Source: Pseudohoeflea sp964511625 (GTDB lineage: Bacteria > Pseudomonadota > Alphaproteobacteria > Rhizobiales > Rhizobiaceae). Taken from it: 64,000 bases of DNA. The stretch spans positions 1-64,000 of the forward strand of contig CAZEJG010000011.1 of assembly GCA_964511625.1 (NCBI GenBank). The letters are read 5' to 3'. The notes under the pieces were generated by a model. It made no database searches. It was not told the origin of the DNA and was given only the letters and a program-made list of their open reading frames with translations. Both the position numbers and the translations under genes were made by a program. How positions within the stretch are numbered: position 1 is the first letter of the stretch; each line of letters opens with the position of its first letter. Shown here in pieces: positions 26,175-35,857 of this stretch.

Positions 26175-27176
26175 ATGCCCACGCCCGGCGGAAGCAAGAG
26201 ATCATTCGTATTCTATCTCGTCCCGGAGTTTTCCATGATCGCCTTTTCCATGGCGATCGAGCCGCTTCGGCTTGCCAACCTGATGCTCGGCACGGACTAT
26301 TATTCCTGGCGGCTGGCCTCGGCTGACGGCGGCCCCGTCAGCGCATCCAATGCTGTCAAGATCGCAGCCGACTGCTCGCTTGCCGAGGAGCGCACCAAAC
26401 TGTCGAGCAGCGAGCGTCCGGACATGGTCATCGTCTGCTCCGGCATCAATATCGAGAAATTCGACAACAAGACGGTTCTCGCCTGGCTGCGCGAGGAACA
26501 TAATCGCGGCGTCGCCATCGGCGGCCTCTGCACCGGCGCCCATATTCTCGCCCTCGCCGGCCTTCTGTCCGGCAAGCGCTGCGCGATCCATTGGGAAAAC
26601 ATCCCTGGCTTCACCGAACGTTTCCCCAAGGCCGAGGCCTTCGCCGACCTTTATGAGATCGACGGCGACATACACACCTGCGCCGGCGGCACCGCCGCCC
26701 TCGACATGATGCTCCAGCTGATTGGCAACGATCACGACGAAAATCTTGTCAACAGGATCTGCGAGATGGCGCTCACCGACCGGGTGCGCAACTCGCGCGA
26801 CCGCCAGCGCCTGCCGATGCGGGCGCGGCTGGGCGTGCAGAACTCCAAGGTGCTGTCGATCATCGAACTGATGGAGGCCCATCTTGCCGAACCGCTTTCG
26901 CTGATCGAGGTTGCCGATCGCGTCGACCTCTCCCGCCGCCAGATCGAGCGCCTGTTTCGCCAGGAGATGGGCCGTTCGCCGGCACGCTATTATCTGGAGA
27001 TCCGCCTCGACCGGGCTCGCCACCTCCTGCTTCAGAGCGCCATGCCCGTCGTCGAGGTCGCGGTGGCCTGCGGCTTCGTTTCCGCCTCGCACTTCTCCAA
27101 ATGCTACCGCGAGCTCTACAACCGCTCGCCGCAGCAGGAACGCGCCGGACGCAAGCAGTTGCTCAGTGCCGCCTGA
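26175..27176 (+). CDS. GlxA/AraC-family regulator, GbdR-like
   Basis: A 333-residue regulator with an N-terminal DJ-1/PfpI-like glutaminase-fold domain (SKRSFVFYLVPEFSMIAFSM, GGLCTGAHILALAGLL) and a C-terminal AraC helix-turn-helix pair (EPLSLIEVADRVDLSRRQIERLFRQEMG, then VAVACGFVSASHFSKCYREL). The N-terminal signature is that of GbdR and CdhR, activators of glycine betaine/dimethylglycine and carnitine catabolism. With a betaine transporter, an MttB-like enzyme and a DMGDH-like flavoprotein near, a betaine-catabolism activator is the best guess. The start at 26175 has AAGGTG 5 bases upstream; alternatives at 26139 and 25974 give non-homologous extensions. Confidence 0.85.
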   Translation: MPTPGGSKRSFVFYLVPEFSMIAFSMAIEPLRLANLMLGTDYYSWRLASADGGPVSASNAVKIAADCSLAEERTKLSSSERPDMVIVCSGINIEKFDNKTVLAWLREEHNRGVAIGGLCTGAHILALAGLLSGKRCAIHWENIPGFTERFPKAEAFADLYEIDGDIHTCAGGTAALDMMLQLIGNDHDENLVNRICEMALTDRVRNSRDRQRLPMRARLGVQNSKVLSIIELMEAHLAEPLSLIEVADRVDLSRRQIERLFRQEMGRSPARYYLEIRLDRARHLLLQSAMPVVEVAVACGFVSASHFSKCYRELYNRSPQQERAGRKQLLSAA

Positions 27177-27211
27177 CCGTCTCGAGGCAAACCTGCGGGG
27201 TGGAAGCAGCT

Positions 27212-28576
27212 TTAGGCGACGTCACGCTGCCGCTTGAACTCGGCTCCGGACATCATGCGGTTCCGCCCGCCGTTCTTGGCGATGTAAAGGAGCTGATCGG
27301 CGGCATTGAGATAGTCGTCGAACGTCTCTTGGCCGGTCATTTCGGCGACCCCGATCGACACCGTGACTTGCATCGGACCATCGGCCGTATGGATCGGATG
27401 GCGCTCCATGAGACACCGTATCTCTTCGCAATAGTCACGTGCCGCCGCGTGGTCGAGATCGCGCAGAAGCAGACCGAACTCCTCGCCACCCAGGCGCGCA
27501 AGCAAATGCGGCTCGCGACAGGCACTCTTCAGCCGGATGGCGAACTCTCTCAAAACCTCGTCGCCGGTTTCATGGCCGTAGCTGTCGTTCAGAGCCTTGA
27601 AGTTGTCGAGGTTCAGCACCGCCATCGACATCGGCTCCCTGCGGTCCGCGTTCAAGGCGGAGGCAACGATCCGAGGCCCCTCCTCGAAGAAGTGACGGCG
27701 GTTGTAGAGGCCCGTAAGATAGTCCCGCGCCGCCTTCTCCCGAAGCTGGCGCATGCTGAAAAGCGTCGCAACGTTCTGCGCCAACCGCCAGCGGAATTCC
27801 TCCATGTCGAACGGGCGACGGATATAATCGTTGGCGCCTGCCTTGAGATACTCCGTCATCAGGCCCGGCCGTTCCGCAGAGGAGACGCCGACGATCCTGA
27901 GCCTATCGAACTCGCGACGGCTGCGCACGGCGCGGACGAACTGCACCCCGTTCATCTTCGGCATTTCGTAATCGACGACCACGAGGTCGATGTCCGGGCG
28001 GCAGGTGAGTTCGTCGATCGCCGCCTCGCCGCTGTTCGCTTTGATGATCCGGAAGAGCTGACGATTGAGGTGGACGGCAAGGAGTTCCCGCGTCGACGTC
28101 ACGTCGTCGACCACAAGCACCCGCACCTCCCGGTTGCTGAGCAGGCGCACGACGGAGGCGGTGACATTGTCGAGCGCGGCGGGACCGTCCTTGAGAACGA
28201 AATCGGCAACGGTCTTTGCGAGAACGGCCTTGCGAACGTCCTCCTTGAAACTGCCGGTGAAGACCACCGGCGGAATTTTGTGGGAAATCAGGAGATCGAG
28301 CGCCTCACCGCGCGGACCGCCCGGCTGGTTCAGGTCGGCCACGGCCAGACTGAACTGTTCGGCGCCCGTCTCAAGCACGCCGCGTAGCTCGTCCATGTTC
28401 TGACAGCTTACCACTTCGATGCCATACTGGTTGTGAAGGCGGGCCGTCAGTGCGGTCGCGTACGTTCTCGAATCCTCGACGAGAAGAACCTTGCGCCCGA
28501 CCAGCTGGTCGGTAACCCGCTCGTTTCTCTTGACTTTTCGCACCGTCACGACACCCTCACCCCCCAGACCCGACAC
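27212..28576 (-). CDS. pleD: PleD-like response regulator diguanylate cyclase
   Basis: A 454-residue protein with two receiver domains and a C-terminal GGDEF domain. Receiver 1 (about 28-145) keeps the phosphorylatable Asp in VADLNQP; receiver 2 (about 152-270) has VVVDYEMPKMNG. The cyclase signature is GGEEF, so it should make cyclic di-GMP from GTP. The product-inhibition site RxxD expected five residues before the signature reads REPH, so allosteric feedback may be lost. The architecture matches PleD of Caulobacter and rhizobia, which acts at cell poles in motile-to-sessile switching. The partner kinase is not adjacent. Confidence 0.92.
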   Translation of the reverse strand: MSGLGGEGVVTVRKVKRNERVTDQLVGRKVLLVEDSRTYATALTARLHNQYGIEVVSCQNMDELRGVLETGAEQFSLAVADLNQPGGPRGEALDLLISHKIPPVVFTGSFKEDVRKAVLAKTVADFVLKDGPAALDNVTASVVRLLSNREVRVLVVDDVTSTRELLAVHLNRQLFRIIKANSGEAAIDELTCRPDIDLVVVDYEMPKMNGVQFVRAVRSRREFDRLRIVGVSSAERPGLMTEYLKAGANDYIRRPFDMEEFRWRLAQNVATLFSMRQLREKAARDYLTGLYNRRHFFEEGPRIVASALNADRREPMSMAVLNLDNFKALNDSYGHETGDEVLREFAIRLKSACREPHLLARLGGEEFGLLLRDLDHAAARDYCEEIRCLMERHPIHTADGPMQVTVSIGVAEMTGQETFDDYLNAADQLLYIAKNGGRNRMMSGAEFKRQRDVA

Positions 28577-28671
28577 GGGCAGGACGCCATCTTAGAGTTG
28601 ACGGCTTTTCTTTTTCGTTAAGCGAAGTTGTTCAAATTCGGGACGGACAATTTCTCGGTATTGCGAAGTAT

Positions 28672-29493
28672 TTACTGAGCGTCGAACATCCATTGACGCT
28701 GCTCCCAGATCTTTTCCCCGACTTCGCAGTCGACAGGTTCGCCGCTGGCCTGGGCGCGAACAACCGGGAGTGTTTCCGGATCGAGACCGCCGATTTCCTG
28801 CACCAGCTTGCGCCGCAGGGCTTCCGGAAACTGCGTCCACTCCGTCACCGGCACCAGGAAACTCCCCGGCCCGCCGATCACGCAGTCCCTGTAATAGGCA
28901 TCCAGTTCCTCGATATTGAAGCCGAAGCCGGGTCCGCCGCGCGTCATCAGCGGCAGGCCGTTGATGACGATGCCCTTGGCGACGGCCGCGTCACGCGCCG
29001 GCACCACGCGGCCGCCCTGGTTGTTCGGGCCGTCGCCCGAAATGTCGATGACACGGCGAAATCCGTCATAGGGCGAAGCCTCCAGGACCTCCACGCCCTT
29101 GCGGATCGCGCCCGAGATCGAGGTCCTGTTGAGGCGCACATTCGGGGCGGCGAGAATGAGGTCGGAGACCCGCGCCGCATCGTCGCGGTTTTCGATCAGC
29201 GTCCAGCCGAACACTTCGGTGTAGCTGAAATCGGCTGCCCACTCGTACATGGCGATCGCGATGCGCCCATAAGCCCCCTGCTCGATAGCCGCGAGCACCT
29301 CCGGCGACCGGATCGCCTCGGCATAACCCTGGCGCTGGATGGCGAGCTCCTGGGAGGACATGGAGCGCGAGACGTCGACCGCGAGCACCAGCGTGACATC
29401 CACTGGTTCGGCCGCGTGTCCGTGAACGGGCGCTTGGACGACAAGTCCCGTTGCAAGGCCTATTAAAAGGAGCAAGCGGCGAAGCGGCTGCAT
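28672..29493 (-). CDS. DUF1194 secreted von Willebrand factor A-like protein
   Basis: A 273-residue secreted protein: signal peptide in the first 27 residues (LLLLIGLATGLVVQAPVHGHAA), then a VWA-type domain with a metal-ion adhesion (MIDAS) motif VDVSRSMSSQ, and TSIS and DISGDGPNNQ as further ligand segments. DUF1194 proteins are common in Rhizobiales and uncharacterised. The start at 29493 is chosen by the signal peptide. It lies between the pleD and DMGDH-like genes on the same strand with gaps above 90 bases. Confidence 0.85.
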   Translation of the reverse strand: MQPLRRLLLLIGLATGLVVQAPVHGHAAEPVDVTLVLAVDVSRSMSSQELAIQRQGYAEAIRSPEVLAAIEQGAYGRIAIAMYEWAADFSYTEVFGWTLIENRDDAARVSDLILAAPNVRLNRTSISGAIRKGVEVLEASPYDGFRRVIDISGDGPNNQGGRVVPARDAAVAKGIVINGLPLMTRGGPGFGFNIEELDAYYRDCVIGGPGSFLVPVTEWTQFPEALRRKLVQEIGGLDPETLPVVRAQASGEPVDCEVGEKIWEQRQWMFDAQ

Positions 29494-29625
29494 GGTCGAG
29501 AAGATACCACGCGTCACCGCATGCCGGAACACCGATTGTGTTGCGCCGCAAAAAGTGATCGGCCGCCCGTGTGGAGCGGCCGAACAACTGTCATGCCCTG
29601 CAGATATTGACCCTTGCAGATCCTG

Positions 29626-32148
29626 TCAGGCGCGAAGCGCCGCATTCTCCGGATCGTAGGGGCTTTCGGCGATCACGCTCGCCTTGTGGTTCTTCCCGAG
29701 AATGCGGATTTCCAGCTCCGTGCCGAGCTCCGCATGCTCGGGCTTGACCATTGCCAGTGCGATGGACTTGCCCGTCCGAAAACCAAAGCTGCCGTGGGTC
29801 GCGCGACCGACCAGCGTGCCGTCGGGCGCGTAGATGGCTTCGTTGCCGCGTGCATCCGCATCGGTCACGCCGTGAACCTCCAGCGTGACGAAGTTCCACT
29901 TCAGCCCGTTCTCCTTCGCCTTGATCACGCCCTCGCGGCCGATGAACTCGCCCTTCTCCGGCTTGATGAAACGGTCGAGCCCGGATTCGTAGGCATTGTA
30001 CTCGATCGAGAGTTCGCGCGGGATCAGCCGATAGCTCTTCTCGATCGCCATCGCCGTCATCGCGCGGATGCCGAACGGCTTGATGCCGAATTCCGCGCCG
30101 GCTTCCATCACCGCGTCGAAAATGGCGTTCTGCTGCTCGATCGGATGATGGAGTTCCCAGCCCAGTTCGCCGACGAAGTTGACCCGCAGCGCATGCGCCG
30201 TCGCAGTCCCGATCGAGATCTGCTTGCCCGAAAGCCAGGGGAAGTTCGCATTGTCGAGCGGTGTGCGCGTCAGCTTGGCGAGCACATCGCGCGAGCGCGG
30301 GCCGGCGAGCACCAGAACGCCCCATTGCTGGGTGATCGCGTTCATCCGCACCGAACCATCGGTCGGCAGAAGCTTCTTCAGCGTGTCGTGGTCATGTGCC
30401 TCGTAGGCGCCCGCCGAGACCAGGTAATAGCCGTCCGGCTGCTTGTAGACGGTGAACTCCGCCTTCACGCCACCGCTCTTCGTCAGCAGGTGGCAGAGCG
30501 CGATGCGGCCGTTCTTCTTCGGCAGCTTGTTGGCGAGGATGGATTCGAGCCAAGCTTCCGCTCCCGGACCGTCGATCCAGCACTTGGCAAAGGCGCTCAT
30601 GTCGAGAAGGCCGACCTTCTCCTGGACCGTCTTCACCTCGTTGCCGACATGCTCGAAATAGTTCGAGCGGCGGAACGACCAGCGCTCGACGATGCGCCCG
30701 TCATCAAGGGCCGGAGCGTGGTTGTGGCAGGTCAAAACGTCCGCGCCGACGCCGAGGTCTTCGGCCGGCACTTCGTAGCCGGCGGGCGCAAACCAGTTCG
30801 GCCGCTCCCAGCCGTAGACCGAACCGAAGACCGCGCCGAGCGCCTTCATCCGGCCGTAACAGGGCGTGGTCTTGAGCGGACGCGCGGCAACGCGTTCCTC
30901 GTCCGGATAGTGGGTGGTGAAGACGTTGGCGTAGGCTTCCTCATTCTTCTCCTTAAGGTAGCCTTCGGTCGCATAGGGGCCGAAGCGGCGCGGGTCGACG
31001 CCCATCATGTCGATGGTCGGCTCACCGTCGACGATCCATTCGGCGAGCTGCCATCCGGCACCGCCGGCCGCCGTAATGCCGAAGGAATGGCCCTCGTTGA
31101 GCCAGAAGTTCTTGAGCCCCGGCGCCGGGCCGATGATCGGCGAGCCGTCCGGTGTATAGGCGATGGCGCCGTTATAGACCTTCTTGATCCCCACTTCTCC
31201 GAAAGCGGGCACGCGGGCGATGGCGGTCTCGATATGCGGCATCAGCCGTTCGAGATCCTCCTGGAAGAGCTCGTATTCGCTGTCGTCGGTCGGACCATCC
31301 ATGTAGCAGCAGGGCGCGCCGTGCTCGTAGGGTCCGAGCAAGAGACCGCCGTTCTCCTCGCGCATGTACCAGGAGGAATCGCTTTCTCGCAGCACGCCCA
31401 TCTCGGGCAGGCCCTTCGACTTGCGCTCGACGATCGCCGGATGCGGCTCGGTGACGATGTACTGGTGCTCGACCGGAATAACCGGCACGTTCAGCCCCAC
31501 CATCTCGCCGGTCTTGCGGGCGAAATTGCCGGTAGCGGAAATCACGTGTTCGGCGACGATGTCGCCCTTGTCGGTCGAGACCACCCACTTGCCGTCCTCG
31601 CGCTGCGAGATCGCGGTCACCGTCGTGTTGCGATAGATCGTGGCGCCGCGCGAACGCGCACCGCGAGCCAGCGCCTGGGTGAGGTCGGCCGGCTGGATAT
31701 AGCCGTCGTCGGGATGCTGGATTGCGCCGAGAATGCCATCGGTCTCGCACAGCGGCCAGATCTCCTTGACCTGCTCCGGCGTCAGGATGTTGAGCGGAAT
31801 GCCGAGCGTCTCGGCGACGCCCGCGTAATACATGTACTCATCCCAGCGATCCCTGGTGCGCGCCAGGCGGATGTTGGTGACCTGCGAAAAGCCGACATTC
31901 ATGCCGGTCTCTTCCTGCAGTTCCTGGTAGAACTTGACCGAGTAGCGATGGATCTGGCCGACCGAATAGCTCATGTTGAACAGCGGCAAAAGGCCGGCCG
32001 CGTGCCAGGTCGAGCCCGACGTCAGTTCCTTGCGCTCGATGAGGACTGAATCGTCCCAACCCTTCTTCGCCAGATGATAGAGCGTGGAGACGCCGACGAC
32101 GCCTCCGCCGATGACCACCGCGCGCGCCTCAGTCTTCATGTCAGCCAT
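29626..32148 (-). CDS. Dimethylglycine/sarcosine dehydrogenase-like FAD/folate enzyme (GcvT domain)
   Basis: An 840-residue flavoprotein of the DMGDH/SarDH family. The N-terminal DAO-type FAD domain starts ARAVVIGGGVVGVSTLYHLA. GSTWHAAGLLP carries the His (residue 49) that binds FAD covalently in DMGDH. The C-terminal half (about from 430) is an aminomethyltransferase (GcvT) domain that passes the released one-carbon unit to tetrahydrofolate, making 5,10-methylene-THF. Substrate candidates are dimethylglycine, sarcosine or related N-methyl amines. Dimethylglycine fits the betaine demethylation predicted for the MttB-like enzyme 14 kb away. Length agrees with the family (about 810-870). Confidence 0.9.
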   Translation of the reverse strand: MADMKTEARAVVIGGGVVGVSTLYHLAKKGWDDSVLIERKELTSGSTWHAAGLLPLFNMSYSVGQIHRYSVKFYQELQEETGMNVGFSQVTNIRLARTRDRWDEYMYYAGVAETLGIPLNILTPEQVKEIWPLCETDGILGAIQHPDDGYIQPADLTQALARGARSRGATIYRNTTVTAISQREDGKWVVSTDKGDIVAEHVISATGNFARKTGEMVGLNVPVIPVEHQYIVTEPHPAIVERKSKGLPEMGVLRESDSSWYMREENGGLLLGPYEHGAPCCYMDGPTDDSEYELFQEDLERLMPHIETAIARVPAFGEVGIKKVYNGAIAYTPDGSPIIGPAPGLKNFWLNEGHSFGITAAGGAGWQLAEWIVDGEPTIDMMGVDPRRFGPYATEGYLKEKNEEAYANVFTTHYPDEERVAARPLKTTPCYGRMKALGAVFGSVYGWERPNWFAPAGYEVPAEDLGVGADVLTCHNHAPALDDGRIVERWSFRRSNYFEHVGNEVKTVQEKVGLLDMSAFAKCWIDGPGAEAWLESILANKLPKKNGRIALCHLLTKSGGVKAEFTVYKQPDGYYLVSAGAYEAHDHDTLKKLLPTDGSVRMNAITQQWGVLVLAGPRSRDVLAKLTRTPLDNANFPWLSGKQISIGTATAHALRVNFVGELGWELHHPIEQQNAIFDAVMEAGAEFGIKPFGIRAMTAMAIEKSYRLIPRELSIEYNAYESGLDRFIKPEKGEFIGREGVIKAKENGLKWNFVTLEVHGVTDADARGNEAIYAPDGTLVGRATHGSFGFRTGKSIALAMVKPEHAELGTELEIRILGKNHKASVIAESPYDPENAALRA

Positions 32149-32302
32149 ATGATTGTCGTCCCGTCTTCCGGCCTGGAAAGTTCCACATTATGCGGACTAT
32201 GCAGCGCGGAAAAGTCACCCTGCCGCCTGTTTGCGACATGGGCGAAAGCAGGGACGACAAGGCCGATGACGGAAGCGGAAGCGACGGGTGCGAACCAGCG
32301 CA

Positions 32303-32815
32303 TCAGAGCCCGGAGCTGGCCTCTTCACGCTCGATCGTCGCTCTCAGTTCTTCGATCTCGCTTTCGGCAAAGACGCGTATGCCCGCGCCCTTGAGCCGCG
32401 CGGCCACCACGCCCGTGCCCTCTATGCGGGTCCCGTCGAATCGGCCGGCATGGACATGGCGCGAACCGCAGGAGGGGCTGCCGTCGGTCATCAGGGCGTA
32501 GCGGCAACCGCTGTTCAGCGCGAGGTCGACAGCAAGGTCCGCACCACTCAGAAAGGCTTCGGTGACGTCGCCGCCGGTGTTCTCCCGGATACGGGCCGTG
32601 CCGGCGAGTACGGCCGCGGCATCGGCGCCCGGCTCGATCTCCGCCGGCGGACGCGGCACCGGCAGCCCGGCAGCCATTTCGGGACACATCGTGACGATCC
32701 GCCCCTCCCCGCGCCATTGCTCGATCAGCGGATGCGCCAACGGCTTGGCCCGACCGTCATAGCGCACGGCATGGCCGAGCAGGCAGGCGCTGACGAAGAT
32801 TCTCGCTCTTTCCAT
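32303..32815 (-). CDS. DUF523 family protein
   Basis: A 170-residue DUF523 protein beginning MERARIFVSACLLGHAVRYDG, with the conserved Cys pair patterns VSACLLG and DGSPSCGSR. The family has suggested roles in 2-thiouracil desulfuration in other bacteria (TudS-like), where three Cys hold a 4Fe-4S cluster; here Cys are seen at VSAC, TMCPEM and PSCGS. The start at 32815 is preferred over 32872 because the family N-terminus begins there. No functional link with its neighbours is visible. Confidence 0.85.
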   Translation of the reverse strand: MERARIFVSACLLGHAVRYDGRAKPLAHPLIEQWRGEGRIVTMCPEMAAGLPVPRPPAEIEPGADAAAVLAGTARIRENTGGDVTEAFLSGADLAVDLALNSGCRYALMTDGSPSCGSRHVHAGRFDGTRIEGTGVVAARLKGAGIRVFAESEIEELRATIEREEASSGL

Positions 32816-32910
32816 GCGCCGACAATAAACCCCGGCGCCGTCCTGCGACAGCACCGGGGTCGGGTTATGCATCGAATTTCGGTGTGGGCCGAGCGCCCGT
32901 CAGCTCACGG

Positions 32911-33174
32911 TCACTTGATGACCGCCGAGCCTCCGACGATATCGACCGTCTCCGAGCCCGAAAGGGTTTCGCGGTCACCCGAAGGCATGGTGATGAAGCA
33001 GCCGGCCGGGCAGATATCCACCTTGGCGCCGGGTTCGACTGCCACTTCGCGCTGGGCACCGTCCTCGGTGACGACCAGCACCTGCGCATCGGCGTCCTTG
33101 TTGGTGACGCTCGCGGCGAATGCGCCGCCCGCGGTCATCGCAAGCACCGAAAGGGTAAGCATTACTGTCTTCAT
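32911..33174 (-). CDS. Small secreted hypothetical protein
   Basis: An 87-residue protein with a cleavable signal peptide (MKTVMLTLSVLAMTAGGAFA), then a short acidic beta-rich domain with two Cys in DICPAGCFITMP that could bond. I recognise no named family. The ATG at 33174 has GAGGAC about 9 bases upstream. Confidence 0.78.
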   Translation of the reverse strand: MKTVMLTLSVLAMTAGGAFAASVTNKDADAQVLVVTEDGAQREVAVEPGAKVDICPAGCFITMPSGDRETLSGSETVDIVGGSAVIK

Positions 33175-33265
33175 CCGTTTGTCCTCACCTGCCGGCATCT
33201 GCCGGTTGCTGATATGGCTGCTTTTCTAACGCTCCGAAACTGAACGTAAGCTGAATGCCTTTCTG

Positions 33266-35770
33266 TCACATTTCCGAAGGGTCGCTGTCGGGCGCGGCGC
33301 GCCGCACCCGCTTGCGCTTGCGCGGCGCGGGCACGTCGTCCGTTTCGACGACCTCGGCCTTCTCCGCGAACTTCCTGAGCAGCTCCGCAGGCGCGTCCTT
33401 GACCGAGAAGTTGACGTCGGTCTGCGGGAACGGGATTTCGATGCCTTCTTCCTTGAACCGCTTGTAGATGGCGACGCGCAGATCGTTCTTCACGCCCATG
33501 CCGTTGAGCACGTCTGCGAGAAAGACCTTGAGCACGAAGTCGAGCGACGAGGCACCGAAGTTGACGAAGTGGACAACCGGTTCCGGATTGCGCAGCACCA
33601 TTTCATGGGCAAGCGCGATCTCCTCCAGGATCCTGAGAACCTTTTCCGGATCGGCGGAATAGCTGACACCGACCTCGATATCGGCGCGACCGACGCTGTT
33701 GCGGTGGTTCCAGTTGCCGACCACGCCGTTGATCAGTTCGGAGTTCGGCACGATGAGCGACTGGCGCTGGAAGGTCTCGATCTCGGTCGCTCGTACGGAG
33801 ATCCGCTTGACGAAGCCCTGCGTCGTTCCGGTTTCCACCCAGTCGCCCACCTTGAACGGCCTTTCGGCAAGCAGGATGAGGCCCGAGACAAAATTCGAGA
33901 CGATGTTCTGCAGGCCGAAACCGATACCGAGCGAGAGGGCACCGGCGACGATGGCGAGGCTCGACAGGTTGATGCCGGCCGCCAGGATGCCGATGAGGCC
34001 TGCGATCGCAACGCCCAGATAGCCGACGCCGGTGGAGATGGAGTTGCGGACGCCGGGATCCATGCGGCTGCGGGCCAACACGTGGCTGTCGAGCCAGCGC
34101 TCGAACTTACGAGTCCCGAAAAGGCCGAACAGGAACAGGAGGATACCGACGAGAATGCCGGTCAGGGAGATCGATATCCCGCCAATGCGAATATCGGTGA
34201 AGGCGCGATACACCCAGAGCTGGATGTCCTGGATCTGGAACCCCCATTGCAGGAGGATCAGCGGCAGACCGAAAGCGAGCACAAGGAAATAGATGACGAG
34301 TCCGAAGGCCAGACCGATCCGGTCCATCGAGCCCGCGGAAGGGTCGAAGCGCGACTTGACGAACCGCCCGATCGTCGTCCCGTCGAAAGCCCCCTGCTCC
34401 ATCGTCGCCTGTCCGGAGAGGAAGCCGATATACATCATCGCCAGGATTGCGCCGGTCAGCAGGATCTGCGCCGAGACGAATTTCGACAGTCCGACATAGC
34501 CGATCAGCGACAGCGCCACCATGCCGACGCCTGAGATCACGAGCAGCACCTTGAGGATCTGCGGCCAGGACCGCGACGGATCGGCCGGGTTGCCGGACTG
34601 GGAGATCATCGGCCTGACGCGAGCAGTCGCTGTCAGGATCAAACCGACGATGATCGTCGCAAAGAAGCTCTTGGCGACCGTGAGCACCACCGGCGACCCC
34701 AGCGTCTCGCTGACGCTGCCCAGCACATAGTCGATGGCATTGACCAGGGCCATCAGCACGATCAGGTAATAGACGCGACGTGCGCCCTTGTTGGAGAATC
34801 CGATCAGCCGCCACTGCGGCTTGTGCGGTGCCAGAATGGCCTTGGCGACACGGCTGACGAAAGTCACCACCAGGATCGCGGCAAAAAGCCCGGCGAGCAT
34901 CTTCGTGATGTCGCCGCGCAGCACGGCAAAATTCGTAAACAGCAGAAGCGTCGCGCCGAAGACGACGGTCAGCGCCAGTGTGGGGATGACGACCGACCAG
35001 AACGCCACCGTCAGCCGCTCGAGATATCCCGGCTCCGCCACATGCGCGTCGCGCTCGATGAAACGACCGAAGAAGCGGAAGGAGAAGAGAACGACGACGA
35101 GTGTGACGAGCGTGGACAGGAAGGTCGCCGCCATCAGCTGGTTGAACTTGAACGACCAGACGAAATTGAACCAGCTGGAGACGACCCGCTGGAGATTGCG
35201 ACTTTCGACCGCAAGTGCGGCGCTGGCCTCCTCGAAGAAGGAGCCGGTGATCTCCGAGCGTTTGAGAAGCGTTTGGGTGAAGAGGTTGCGCCGCGTTTCG
35301 GTGATCTGGTCGCCGAGTTCGTTGGCGCGTATCGAGATCGTCTCGGCCCGTCCCGTCAGCGTGTTGATGACGCTGCGCTCCTGCGTCAAACGGGAGCGCT
35401 GTGCCTTGGTTTCGGCCGGTTCCTCCGGCTCGTCCGGCCCGGGCGGAGCGCCCAGAAGATCGAGACGCGATTTCACCTCGGTCAGCCGCGGTCTGAGGCT
35501 CACGCCGACATCGATCATCTTGCGCGACAGGTCTTCCAGCTGGAGCTTGAGGTCGATCAGCTTGGTGTCGTCGCTGGCGTCTTCCTGGACCTGGCTCTGG
35601 ATCGTGGTGAGCTTGCGATCCGCCGCATCGAGCTCGTCCTGCGCCGACTGCACGGTCGGCGAGAGGTCGATGTCCACACGCGGATCCTGCGCGGCTGCCG
35701 CGCCCGCAAAGACGAGCAGCGTCGCCAGCATCACGAACCGGATCACGCGCACGCCATAGCTCACACTCAT
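33266..35770 (-). CDS. Large mechanosensitive ion channel of the MscS family (DUF3772)
   Basis: An 834-residue MscS-superfamily channel with extended N-terminus. After a signal peptide (AGAAAAQ), a long periplasmic coiled region (about residues 30-190, DUF3772-like) is followed by about ten membrane spans. The MscS core lies near residues 600-760, with the pore-lining Gly/Ala-rich helix (LGVAIAGLIGILAAGINLSS) and GLQNIVSNFVSGLILLAERPFKVGDWVE. Large MscS proteins protect cells from osmotic downshock. The start at 35770 is chosen for GGAAGGGCGAGA upstream. The C-terminus ends in a basic stretch (RKRKRVRRA). Confidence 0.9.
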   Translation of the reverse strand: MSVSYGVRVIRFVMLATLLVFAGAAAAQDPRVDIDLSPTVQSAQDELDAADRKLTTIQSQVQEDASDDTKLIDLKLQLEDLSRKMIDVGVSLRPRLTEVKSRLDLLGAPPGPDEPEEPAETKAQRSRLTQERSVINTLTGRAETISIRANELGDQITETRRNLFTQTLLKRSEITGSFFEEASAALAVESRNLQRVVSSWFNFVWSFKFNQLMAATFLSTLVTLVVVLFSFRFFGRFIERDAHVAEPGYLERLTVAFWSVVIPTLALTVVFGATLLLFTNFAVLRGDITKMLAGLFAAILVVTFVSRVAKAILAPHKPQWRLIGFSNKGARRVYYLIVLMALVNAIDYVLGSVSETLGSPVVLTVAKSFFATIIVGLILTATARVRPMISQSGNPADPSRSWPQILKVLLVISGVGMVALSLIGYVGLSKFVSAQILLTGAILAMMYIGFLSGQATMEQGAFDGTTIGRFVKSRFDPSAGSMDRIGLAFGLVIYFLVLAFGLPLILLQWGFQIQDIQLWVYRAFTDIRIGGISISLTGILVGILLFLFGLFGTRKFERWLDSHVLARSRMDPGVRNSISTGVGYLGVAIAGLIGILAAGINLSSLAIVAGALSLGIGFGLQNIVSNFVSGLILLAERPFKVGDWVETGTTQGFVKRISVRATEIETFQRQSLIVPNSELINGVVGNWNHRNSVGRADIEVGVSYSADPEKVLRILEEIALAHEMVLRNPEPVVHFVNFGASSLDFVLKVFLADVLNGMGVKNDLRVAIYKRFKEEGIEIPFPQTDVNFSVKDAPAELLRKFAEKAEVVETDDVPAPRKRKRVRRAAPDSDPSEM

Positions 35771-35857
35771 TCTCGCCCTTCCGGCCATCATCATGGGAGT
35801 ATCTCTTAGCTCAAAGGGTCCGGGGTGAGAACCACGCGCGCGCGGCCCTCACATCAA

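Noticed and set aside
29558..29582. Hairpin CGGCCGC/GCGGCCG after the DMGDH-like gene as terminator
   Set aside because: There is no T-run on either side, so it is not listed as a terminator.
29614..32049. Long open frame on the plus strand opposite the DMGDH-like gene (about 811 codons)
   Set aside because: It mirrors a well-supported family member on the minus strand in every codon period. Long antisense frames are expected in high-GC DNA, and the translation has no recognisable domain.
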